Made by a program: the position numbers and the translations under genes. Source: JAZLEZ01 sp045615505 (GTDB lineage: Bacteria > Spirochaetota > Spirochaetia > Sphaerochaetales > Sphaerochaetaceae). Taken from it: a stretch of 29,337 nucleotides of DNA. Positions 22,398 through 29,337 of this stretch are shown one piece after another. Below the pieces are notes generated by a model that had not been told where the DNA came from, searched no databases, and saw only the letters and a program-made list of their open reading frames with translations. The DNA is taken from NCBI GenBank assembly GCA_045615505.1, contig JAZLEZ010000005.1, forward strand, positions 1-29,337, given 5' to 3'. Each line of letters starts with the position of its first letter. The stretch's first letter is position 1.

Positions 22398-25246
22398 CAG
22401 TCTTCACTCCATTTATTCTCGGAATCCCATTTGGATTTGACTTTGAGTTCCGGAATTGCATTCCACTGAATCATTACCGATACTTCAGGTTGGAATTCTT
22501 TCTTACCCTTTGCATTGGTCTTCACACTCTGACCGGCAGTCACTGTAAGATTCCAGTCTTCCATATAATGTACTGCGGACAAAGACAGAGAGCTTAACTT
22601 GAAGCTTGTCTGCTTTCTTCCGTTTCCGAAGAAATCAAAAGATTTCAACAGATCTTCGTACATCATCTCAAATGAAAATTTTTCATTGTCATCCAGATAA
22701 TTATACAGTGTATTGTTAATCGACTTTACACTTAATTTCAAATCAATGAACTTATTGATTGCAAAATCCAAATCAAAATCTATGAAGAAAGAAGAATTGT
22801 ATTTATTGATGAAGTTGTAAACAAGACCGGTATTGAGCTTTGATTCAATACCCACTCTGTTTTTCCAAAAATAGAAAGGTTCAAGATTGTATTTATAGTT
22901 TATCGAAAAAGACTTTTTCTCGCATTCCTCACCTGTAAAATCAATTGAAGCAGACAAATTTCTGAAAGTGGTATTGAATGTCAGATCTGTAAGTTTGAAA
23001 TCCTTTTCCAAAGACATTTTTTCAGACAGTCTCAGCTGTTTTCCGAAAAGATATACAGACATATTCTGAGTGCCGGTATATCCGTCGTAATTATCTTTTT
23101 TATGGTCAATTGAATTGCTGAAATTGAAATTGAAATTGTCTTTGCTCAAACCGAAGTTGATGTTTGATTTTGTCCTGTCCAGAAAGGTATCACCTTCAAC
23201 ATCAAAATAGGTACTGTAAGAAGCAGAATAACCGGAATCAGAGAAAGATACGGAAGGATTCAGAGTTTCAGTCAACGGTTTTAAGGTCTGATTGACCTTG
23301 AAAGCGAATGAACCGATGGTTTTGTAAAATGATATGCTGTGTACCGAAATATCGTTTTTATCCCACTCTCCGAATCTTGATTCTGTCTTTCCTTCTTTAT
23401 TCTCGCTGATGTAAACATTCTGAGAAAGATTATATGTAAGACCTGCAACGGGAATTGATGCAGAAAACACAGACAAAACCTTGAATTTTGTTGTATTGAA
23501 AGTTCCTTCTGCAATGGTTGCAGAATAATCGGGTTTTACAGACTCCGTGAAACTGAAAAGATTGTCCCTGATTTTCCCAGAAAGATTCAAAGCCGTATAA
23601 ATATTTGTGTTCAGAGCAGTATGCCGGAAATCTTTTTCATATTTGTTATCCAGATTCTGGCTGTAAGAAAAATCCATTTTAAACGATGATGATTCTTCCC
23701 GTACGGTTTTTACAGCCGGACCTTCCAACGGACGGATATTTCCTGCCGGAGCTGTCCCTTCCGATTTTATTTCAGTCAAATCGAGATTTTCGTATTCTTC
23801 ATGAAATTTTTCTGCAAGTTCCGAAGATAATTTTGCAGGTTTTTCAACAGTTTTGTTTATATTGAAAATATTACCGTTCATACTGACGGAAATATACGGA
23901 AATGATGCTTGAGTTACTTTGAATTTATTGTCATCGGAATCCCACTTGTAGCGAATATCCGAACTGATATTGTTGATGTTGAATCTGCTGTTTCCGATTG
24001 AATGACCTGATGATGCCATCAGCTTAATATCATACTCAGTGATATCAGAAAAAGTTGACGGAAAAGACTGTTCGGCTCCGAAAACAGCATCCAGTCCGAA
24101 GACTGTATTTCTGTTCAGGAAATCGGACTTGACCCTCGGATCGCTGTACAAGGGAACGGACAGAGAAATATCGGATTTGTCAACTTTCATTCTGATATCA
24201 AAATCCAAGGCATATCTCAGTTTGTCGTAATAGTCGTAAATTGGTTTGTTTCTGAAAGCCAGCAATCCTGTGGAATCAAAACTCAACGAAGAATCGTTTG
24301 TTCTGTTTTTGGTATCATAGCCCACAGAAATGCCGTTATTCTCATAAGCATCGGCAAAAACTGCAAAATAGCTTCCTGTTTTTCTTGCCCATTCTTCTGC
24401 AGGAGATAATTTTTCACCCTGTTTAAGTTTTCTGTATGTAAGACCGTCTCTGATGGATTCCGCATTGTCCGAATCCTGCATAAATGCAAAAAAAGCTCCG
24501 GCAGTATTATTATCCTCATCATCTTCAGATGAAGACTCTTTTGCTCCGATTTTAGGATAAACACCGTAAAGTTCAAATGTGGTGTTGATGAACATCCCCT
24601 TGTCTGAAGATATACCTATGGCAGGATTGATTGCCAACCTTGCTCCCGGATAGAAAAAAACCGGAAACCACATAACAGGAACACGGCCCATCCTGAAAGT
24701 TGCATTCTTGAAGAACAGATCTGAATTTGCCATGGCAATTTCTTTTGCCCTGATACTCCAATAAGGTTCTTCTGCTCTTGTGGCTACAACACCGTTTTCA
24801 AAAAATACGGAATCAGTTTCTCCTTCATAGGAAACACGGTTTCCGTATGTATTGAATTTTACGGATGTTCCCTGAGCATTATTTCTGTCGGTGGTGCTGC
24901 CGCCCTTGAATACAACAACATCAAGAGTATCCCAGTTCAGAGAAAGAGCTTCTCCGTTGAATTGAGAATCCTCTCCTTCCTCCAGATGAACGGTTCCGGT
25001 TGCGTGAAGAATTTTTCCGTCAAGATTGAATACAACTTTCTGAGCACTGAGTTTCCGTTTTTTCTGTTCTTCTTTTTCTGAATTTGTTTCAATTTCAAGT
25101 TGCACATTTCCGGTAAGAATGACTATCTGTTCTTTCACATCCATCTTATCTGCGGAAATAACCTTGATTGCGTAACCCGATTCTGCAAACAGAGAAAAAC
25201 AAAGAGTTGTAAGAATATAAATCAGCAACAGTCGCTTAATCTTCAT
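22397..25246 (-). CDS. lptD: LptD/OstA-like outer-membrane assembly protein
   Basis: LptD is the outer-membrane barrel that inserts lipopolysaccharide-type glycolipids. The 949-residue product has a signal peptide (cleavage after CFSLFA, about 21). An OstA/LptA-type beta-jellyroll covers about 28-135, with repeating units such as VILTGNVQLEI and LHATGTVHLEEG. A conserved turn region (PVFFYPGARLAINPAIG, about 195-211) leads into a long beta-strand-rich barrel to the C-terminus. The mature protein has essentially one cysteine, so the disulfide pairs of the E. coli protein are absent. It overlaps uvrA by four bases. The protein family is clear; whether this cell makes true lipopolysaccharide is not shown. 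Confidence 0.88.
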   Translation of the reverse strand: MKIKRLLLIYILTTLCFSLFAESGYAIKVISADKMDVKEQIVILTGNVQLEIETNSEKEEQKKRKLSAQKVVFNLDGKILHATGTVHLEEGEDSQFNGEALSLNWDTLDVVVFKGGSTTDRNNAQGTSVKFNTYGNRVSYEGETDSVFFENGVVATRAEEPYWSIRAKEIAMANSDLFFKNATFRMGRVPVMWFPVFFYPGARLAINPAIGISSDKGMFINTTFELYGVYPKIGAKESSSEDDEDNNTAGAFFAFMQDSDNAESIRDGLTYRKLKQGEKLSPAEEWARKTGSYFAVFADAYENNGISVGYDTKNRTNDSSLSFDSTGLLAFRNKPIYDYYDKLRYALDFDIRMKVDKSDISLSVPLYSDPRVKSDFLNRNTVFGLDAVFGAEQSFPSTFSDITEYDIKLMASSGHSIGNSRFNINNISSDIRYKWDSDDNKFKVTQASFPYISVSMNGNIFNINKTVEKPAKLSSELAEKFHEEYENLDLTEIKSEGTAPAGNIRPLEGPAVKTVREESSSFKMDFSYSQNLDNKYEKDFRHTALNTNIYTALNLSGKIRDNLFSFTESVKPDYSATIAEGTFNTTKFKVLSVFSASIPVAGLTYNLSQNVYISENKEGKTESRFGEWDKNDISVHSISFYKTIGSFAFKVNQTLKPLTETLNPSVSFSDSGYSASYSTYFDVEGDTFLDRTKSNINFGLSKDNFNFNFSNSIDHKKDNYDGYTGTQNMSVYLFGKQLRLSEKMSLEKDFKLTDLTFNTTFRNLSASIDFTGEECEKKSFSINYKYNLEPFYFWKNRVGIESKLNTGLVYNFINKYNSSFFIDFDLDFAINKFIDLKLSVKSINNTLYNYLDDNEKFSFEMMYEDLLKSFDFFGNGRKQTSFKLSSLSLSAVHYMEDWNLTVTAGQSVKTNAKGKKEFQPEVSVMIQWNAIPELKVKSKWDSENKWSED

Positions 25247-28065
25247 ACATTTAGAATTTGTTTGAGAAACTGTCCGGTATAGGAATCCTTTACTTCGGAA
25301 ATCTCCTCAGGAGTTCCCTGACATACAATTTTTCCTCCTTTGTCTCCGCCTTCCGGGCCTAAATCAATAATCCAGTCGGCCTGTTTTATTACATCAAGAT
25401 TATGCTCTATCAGAATTACCGTATTACCTTTATCAACAAGCCGATTGATTACTTCCATAAGTTTTTTGACATCTGCAAAATGAAGTCCCGTTGTGGGTTC
25501 ATCAAGCAGATACAGTGTTTTTCCGGTTCCTATTTTGCTCAATTCCAAACTCAGTTTTACTCTTTGAGCCTCTCCGCCGGAAAGAGTTAAGGCACTCTGC
25601 CCCAGTTTTATGTAATCCAAACCTACATCAGACAAAGTCTGCAATTTCCTTTTAATCGGAGGGAATGCATCAAAGAAAACCAATGCTTCCGCAACTGTCA
25701 TTTCAAGTACATCGTTTATGCTCTTGCCCTTGAATTTCACCGCCAGAGTTTCTTCATTGAATCTTTTTCCGCGACAGACATCACATGTGACATAAACATC
25801 AGGAAGGAAGTTCATTTCTATTTTCAAAGTTCCGTCTCCATGACAATGCTCGCATCTTCCGCCTGAAATATTGAAGGAAAATCTTCCGCTTTTGTATCCC
25901 CGTGCCTTGCTTTCCGGAAGACTTGCATACAACTCGCGTATATGCTGAAACATTTCAACATAAGTTGCCGGATTGGATCTGGGAGATTTGCCTATGGGGC
26001 TTTGATCTATGTTTATGACTTTATCAATGTTTTCAATACCTTCAATTCTCTCATAACCGTTGAATTTTTCCGGTTCCTTGTTGAAATGGTCTTTTAATGC
26101 AGGAGACAGAATCTGGTTGAGAACCGTACTTTTTCCGCTTCCTGAAACACCTGTGAGAACTATGAGTTTTCCAAGCGGGAAATTTACATCAAGCTTCCTT
26201 ACATTGTTCTTGCAGGCTCCGATTATTCTCAGGTATTTTCCGTTTCCCGTTCTTCTGAAAAGAGGAATATTCATCGTAATTTTCTTATTGAGAAATTGAC
26301 CTGTGATACTGTCCGGATTCTTTTCTACTTCTTCAGGAGTACCCTGTGCAATAACATATCCGCCGTTTACTCCGGCACCCGGTCCCATATCAACAACATA
26401 ATCTGCACTTCTGATTGTTTCTTCATCATGTTCAACAACAAGTACGGTGTTACCCAAATCCCTCAAATCCTTGAGAGTATTTATAAGCTTTGCGTTATCG
26501 CGCTGATGCAACCCGATTGAAGGTTCATCAAGCACATACAACACTCCGCTCAAGGCAGAACCTATCTGAGTTGCAAGTCTGATTCTTTGGCCTTCTCCTC
26601 CGGATAATGTTCCTGCACTTCTGTTGAGGGTAAGATATTCCAGTCCTACATTCTTCAGAAATGAAAGCCTGTTGAGTATTTCCTTCAGAATCTGAGATGC
26701 TATGTTTTGCTGAGTATCATTGAGTTTAAGGTTTTTGAAAAACCCATAACTGTCCTGAACTGACATTTTTGTTACATCATTTATGTTTTTACCGCCGACA
26801 AAGACTGAAAGAGACTGTTTCTTCAGTTTTTCTCCGTTACAGGAAGGACAGAGTATCTGCGTCTGAAATCCGCTTATCCATGCTTTCATAGCAATGCTCT
26901 GTGTCTGGACATAACGACGCTGAAGGTCATTTACAACGCCGTGCCAATGTCTGTTTATATCCATTTTTCCCATTTTGTCTTCATAGTGAACCCGAAATCT
27001 TCCTTCCGAACCGTACAAAACCATATTAAGCTGTTTTTCAGAAAGCCTGTCAAACGGAGTATCCAAGGTGAATCCGACTGATTTTGCAAATCCTTCAAAA
27101 CCTATTCTTGTCCATGAAGCTCCGGGATTCATACAGGCAATGGCACCTTGATTGTAGCTTTTTTTCATATCCGGAATAATTTTCCTGACATCATATACTG
27201 TTTTGTATCCAAGTCCTTTACAGTCATCGCAAGCCCCGAAAGGATTATTGAAAGAGAACATTCTTGGCTGGATTTCTCCTATTGATATACCGCAGTGAGG
27301 ACAGCTGTTCCGCTGTGAAAAAATCTCCGTCCTCTGTCCGTCTTCATTGATATAGACAACTTCAACCAAACCGTCAGTCATTTCAGTGGATTTTTCTATT
27401 GAATCGGCAAGTCTGAGCCGGACTTCTTCGGAAAGGACAAGTCTGTCAACGATTATGCTGATTGAGTGCTTTATCTGCTTGTCAAGACTGAAGTTTTCGT
27501 CCAGAAGATACATTTTCCCGTCAACTTTAACTCTTTGAAAGCCAGCTTTTTTTGCATCTTCGAGGACTTTTTTATATTCACCTTTTCTGCCGATTACTAC
27601 AGGTGCCATAATCATAAGTTTCTGTCCCTGAGAGCTTTTTGACATTATGGCATTGATAATCTGATCAATTGTCATATTGTCGATTTTCCGTCCGCATTCA
27701 GGACAATGCACTTCTCCGATTCTTGCCCAAAGAAGTCTGTAGTAGTCGTAGATTTCAGTAATTGTTCCTACTGTAGAACGGGGATTCTTGGAAACTGTTT
27801 TCTGTTCAATTGCAATGGCAGGAGACAGGCCTTCTATTAAATCAACATCAGGTTTATCCAATCTCCCGAGGAACTGTCTTGCGTATGAGGAAAGTGATTC
27901 CACATATCTTCTCTGCCCCTCTGCAAATACGGTATCAAAAGCAAGTGAAGATTTACCGGACCCGGACAGTCCGCTCACCACTATCAGAGAATTTTTTTCC
28001 AGTTCCAGATTTATATTTTTCAGGTTATGCTCTCTGGCACCCTTGATAATCAGTTTATCTCTCAT
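25243..28065 (-). CDS. uvrA: Excinuclease ABC subunit A (UvrA)
   Basis: UvrA is the ATP-dependent damage sensor of nucleotide excision repair. The 940-residue product has both ABC modules: Walker A SGLSGSGKSS (31-40) and GVSGSGKST (about 639-647), signature LSGGEGQRIRLA and LSGGEAQRVKLS, and Walker B YVLDEPSIGLH and YLLDEPTTGLH. Zinc-binding cysteine sets are present near 120 (CPEC), 255 (CPHC) and 736-760 (CEHC, CDVC). The insertion domain and length are normal. It overlaps ispG by 11 bases and lptD by four. No deviation was seen. Confidence 0.98.
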   Translation of the reverse strand: MRDKLIIKGAREHNLKNINLELEKNSLIVVSGLSGSGKSSLAFDTVFAEGQRRYVESLSSYARQFLGRLDKPDVDLIEGLSPAIAIEQKTVSKNPRSTVGTITEIYDYYRLLWARIGEVHCPECGRKIDNMTIDQIINAIMSKSSQGQKLMIMAPVVIGRKGEYKKVLEDAKKAGFQRVKVDGKMYLLDENFSLDKQIKHSISIIVDRLVLSEEVRLRLADSIEKSTEMTDGLVEVVYINEDGQRTEIFSQRNSCPHCGISIGEIQPRMFSFNNPFGACDDCKGLGYKTVYDVRKIIPDMKKSYNQGAIACMNPGASWTRIGFEGFAKSVGFTLDTPFDRLSEKQLNMVLYGSEGRFRVHYEDKMGKMDINRHWHGVVNDLQRRYVQTQSIAMKAWISGFQTQILCPSCNGEKLKKQSLSVFVGGKNINDVTKMSVQDSYGFFKNLKLNDTQQNIASQILKEILNRLSFLKNVGLEYLTLNRSAGTLSGGEGQRIRLATQIGSALSGVLYVLDEPSIGLHQRDNAKLINTLKDLRDLGNTVLVVEHDEETIRSADYVVDMGPGAGVNGGYVIAQGTPEEVEKNPDSITGQFLNKKITMNIPLFRRTGNGKYLRIIGACKNNVRKLDVNFPLGKLIVLTGVSGSGKSTVLNQILSPALKDHFNKEPEKFNGYERIEGIENIDKVINIDQSPIGKSPRSNPATYVEMFQHIRELYASLPESKARGYKSGRFSFNISGGRCEHCHGDGTLKIEMNFLPDVYVTCDVCRGKRFNEETLAVKFKGKSINDVLEMTVAEALVFFDAFPPIKRKLQTLSDVGLDYIKLGQSALTLSGGEAQRVKLSLELSKIGTGKTLYLLDEPTTGLHFADVKKLMEVINRLVDKGNTVILIEHNLDVIKQADWIIDLGPEGGDKGGKIVCQGTPEEISEVKDSYTGQFLKQILNV

Positions 28066-29092
28066 ACTTATCCATCAATTCCAGCAATTCTGTTTTTGCA
28101 TTTTCCCTGAGCACTTCTTTGTAAATTACACCGTTTTTGTAGAGAAAAATCTTATTTCCTATTCCCGTAACTGCTATATCTGCCCCTTTTGCTTCACCGG
28201 GACCGTTGACCTGACATCCCATAATTGCAACGCAAATATCCTTTCCGCAACTGAGTACGGAACTTTCAACTTCCTTCAGGAATACCTGACTGTCAAAGCT
28301 TTTTCTTCCGCACATCGGGCAGCAGATGATTTTTACTCCGCTTTTTTTCAATCTCAGAGTCCTGAGTAATTCCGTTCCTGCCTGCACTTCGTTTTCTATC
28401 GGTCCTGCTATGGAATACCTTAATGTACTTCCTATTCCTTCACTCAGAAGCCTTCCCATAGTCCATGTACTTCTTACGCAGGAAGAAACCGTTCCTCCGG
28501 CCTCTGTTACTCCCAAATGAAGCGGATAATCAGATAAGGAAGCAAATTTTTTATTTGCCAGATATGTCAATTCAGGATCAGAGGCTTTCAAAGATACAAC
28601 GGTATTGTAAAAACCGAGTTTTTCAAACCATGAAATATACTCAAGAGCAGTATCGCACATCAGAGAAGGAATGTCTTTTTCTGCGGAGTTTTCAGGCAGT
28701 GAACCGCTGTTAAGACCTATTCTTATTGCAGCACCTTTATCCGAAGCCTTTTTTACTACTTCCTCGGTTTTCCACCTTGCTCCGATATTACCGGGATTGA
28801 TTCTGATTTTGGCAACATTGCAATCAAGTGCATCAATTGCATTGCGGTAATCAAAATGAATGTCTGCAACTACAGGCATAGGACATTTTTTCACAACTGA
28901 ACACAGATAATCGTGTTCTTTGATATCAGGATATGAAAAACGGATGACAGAACAACCCATTGCCTTCAGTATATTCATTCTGCTTTCAAAGTTTTCTTCT
29001 AACTTACAAAGCGGAATATCATACATAGTCTGAACGGCAATATCGTTTGAACCACCGATTTTTACAGACCCTACGGATACAACTCTACTCAT
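28055..29092 (-). CDS. ispG: 4-hydroxy-3-methylbut-2-en-1-yl diphosphate synthase IspG (GcpE)
   Basis: IspG is the [4Fe-4S] enzyme that reduces methylerythritol cyclodiphosphate to HMBPP, the penultimate step of the MEP isoprenoid pathway. The 345-residue product has the TIM-barrel part (VQTMYD, ADIHFDYRNA, KIRINPGNIG, GVTEAGG). The cluster domain follows with CCPMCGR (C258, C261) and MGCQVNGPGEA (C293, with E300 as the fourth ligand). It heads the ispG-uvrA-lptD-phoH-pgpH-ybeY operon. No Shine-Dalgarno precedes ATG 29092, and a promoter lies so close that the message may be leaderless. Confidence 0.95.
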   Translation of the reverse strand: MSRVVSVGSVKIGGSNDIAVQTMYDIPLCKLEENFESRMNILKAMGCSVIRFSYPDIKEHDYLCSVVKKCPMPVVADIHFDYRNAIDALDCNVAKIRINPGNIGARWKTEEVVKKASDKGAAIRIGLNSGSLPENSAEKDIPSLMCDTALEYISWFEKLGFYNTVVSLKASDPELTYLANKKFASLSDYPLHLGVTEAGGTVSSCVRSTWTMGRLLSEGIGSTLRYSIAGPIENEVQAGTELLRTLRLKKSGVKIICCPMCGRKSFDSQVFLKEVESSVLSCGKDICVAIMGCQVNGPGEAKGADIAVTGIGNKIFLYKNGVIYKEVLRENAKTELLELMDKYER

Positions 29093-29098
29093 ACAGTC

Positions 29099-29128
29099 AT
29101 ATTAGCATAAAAATAAGGCCCCTGAAAA
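29099..29128 (-). promoter_or_regulatory. Candidate ispG operon promoter
   Basis: On the minus strand TTTTCA (29123-29128) and TAATAT (29099-29104) are 18 bases apart, with TGC just before the -10 (extended -10). The predicted start is about 29092, the first base of the ispG ATG. The -35 lies inside the hairpin of the terminator at 29109-29139. Confidence 0.45.
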
Positions 29129-29139
29129 TTCAGGAGCCC
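29109..29139 (-). terminator. Intrinsic terminator facing ispG
   Basis: On the minus strand GGCTCCTGAA pairs with TTCAGGGGCC across a 2-base loop (29117-29138, one mismatch) and is followed by TTATTTTTA. It would end a minus-strand transcript coming from the right, just before the ispG promoter. Confidence 0.7.
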
Positions 29140-29278
29140 GTAAAAAGCCAAAATATTTATCACTGCAAAAGCAACAGACAGAAAACCAATGTAAACAGAG
29201 CAACCCCGTCTTTAGAAGTTAACACTAGAAAGTTTAGAACCTAAAAACCAACAAAACATAGATAAATCATCATTTAAG
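29140..29278. other. Non-coding stretch bounded by two terminators
   Basis: No open frame of useful length and no recognisable tRNA, tmRNA, 6S or SRP RNA was found on either strand. The T-rich minus strand gives only short hydrophobic peptides interrupted by stops. It is either spacer, a 3' untranslated region of a gene beyond the edge, or an unrecognised small RNA. Confidence 0.4.
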
Positions 29279-29305
29279 CCTGCAGAAATGCAGGTTTTTT
29301 CTTTT
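29279..29305 (+). terminator. Intrinsic terminator, plus direction
   Basis: CCTGCA pairs with TGCAGG around a GAAA tetraloop (29279-29294), followed by TTTTTTCTTTT. It is a textbook plus-strand terminator, yet no plus-strand gene is visible between ispG and it. Confidence 0.75.
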
Positions 29306-29337
29306 AAAAACTATTGCAAAAAATCTTTTTTTGTGAT

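Noticed and set aside
27788..28369. A 193-codon plus-strand frame across the uvrA-ispG junction
   Set aside because: It lies opposite two certain genes and its composition follows from their codons; no signal for expression.
29150..29275. Minus-strand peptide starting near 29274 that would continue in frame past a TAG into a hydrophobic stretch (stop-codon readthrough idea)
   Set aside because: T-rich sequence produces hydrophobic codons by chance; both parts are very short and nothing supports readthrough.
29140..29278. Possible tmRNA or 6S RNA between the right-edge terminators
   Set aside because: No ALAA-type tag, no tRNA-like ends and no recognisable pairing of the ends were found.

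Overview
The window looks like a chromosomal segment of a low-GC, Gram-negative-type spirochaete, and it is gene-dense and almost entirely on the minus strand. The spirochaete assignment is an inference. It rests on the overall protein character, the pairing of uvrA with an OstA/LptD protein, the many small outer-membrane barrels and lipoproteins, and the ftsW-ftsQ-ftsA-ftsZ-dprA-xer layout. The peptidoglycan enzymes here look catalytically dead, which recalls Sphaerochaeta, spirochaetes reported to lack penicillin-binding proteins. I could not run a search to place it. No tRNA, rRNA, CRISPR array, insertion sequence or prophage was recognised.

Layout, left to right. (1) 1-8510, minus strand, read from the right: mraZ-rsmH-ftsL-ftsW-ftsQ-ftsA-ftsZ-xerD-dprA-xerC, the last gene cut by the window edge. 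This division cluster has no ftsI and no mur gene, and ftsL is followed directly by ftsW. Four GTGG boxes upstream of mraZ look like its own operator. (2) 8614-15034, minus strand: folD-miaB-cobB-typA-outer-membrane barrel-caspase-like lipoprotein. This is one tightly coupled operon with a good promoter and a terminator. (3) 15117-16730, plus strand: a second barrel plus a lipoprotein, divergent from folD. (4) 16743-18848: a head-to-head pair made of a LysM/LytM protein without zinc ligands (minus) and a PBP-derived protein without a working transpeptidase domain (plus). (5) 18841-29092, minus strand: ispG-uvrA-lptD-phoH-pgpH-like-ybeY, again with overlapping stops and starts. (6) 29093-29337: non-coding, with two hairpin terminators pointing toward each other.

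The main result joins regions 1 and 4. FtsZ looks intact. By eye, the cell-wall partners have lost their chemistry. FtsW has Glu where SEDS glycosyltransferases have the invariant Asp. The PBP-like protein keeps its membrane anchor, its dimerisation (pedestal) domain and the end of its transpeptidase fold, but lacks SxxK, SxN and KTG and is missing roughly 200 or more residues. The LytM protein has lost all the metal ligands. FtsA has an altered phosphate-2 motif. Because the frames are open, the operons tight and the signals good, these look like maintained scaffold proteins rather than decaying pseudogenes. The reading offered is an FtsZ-driven divisome that keeps the architecture of septal wall synthesis without its catalysis.
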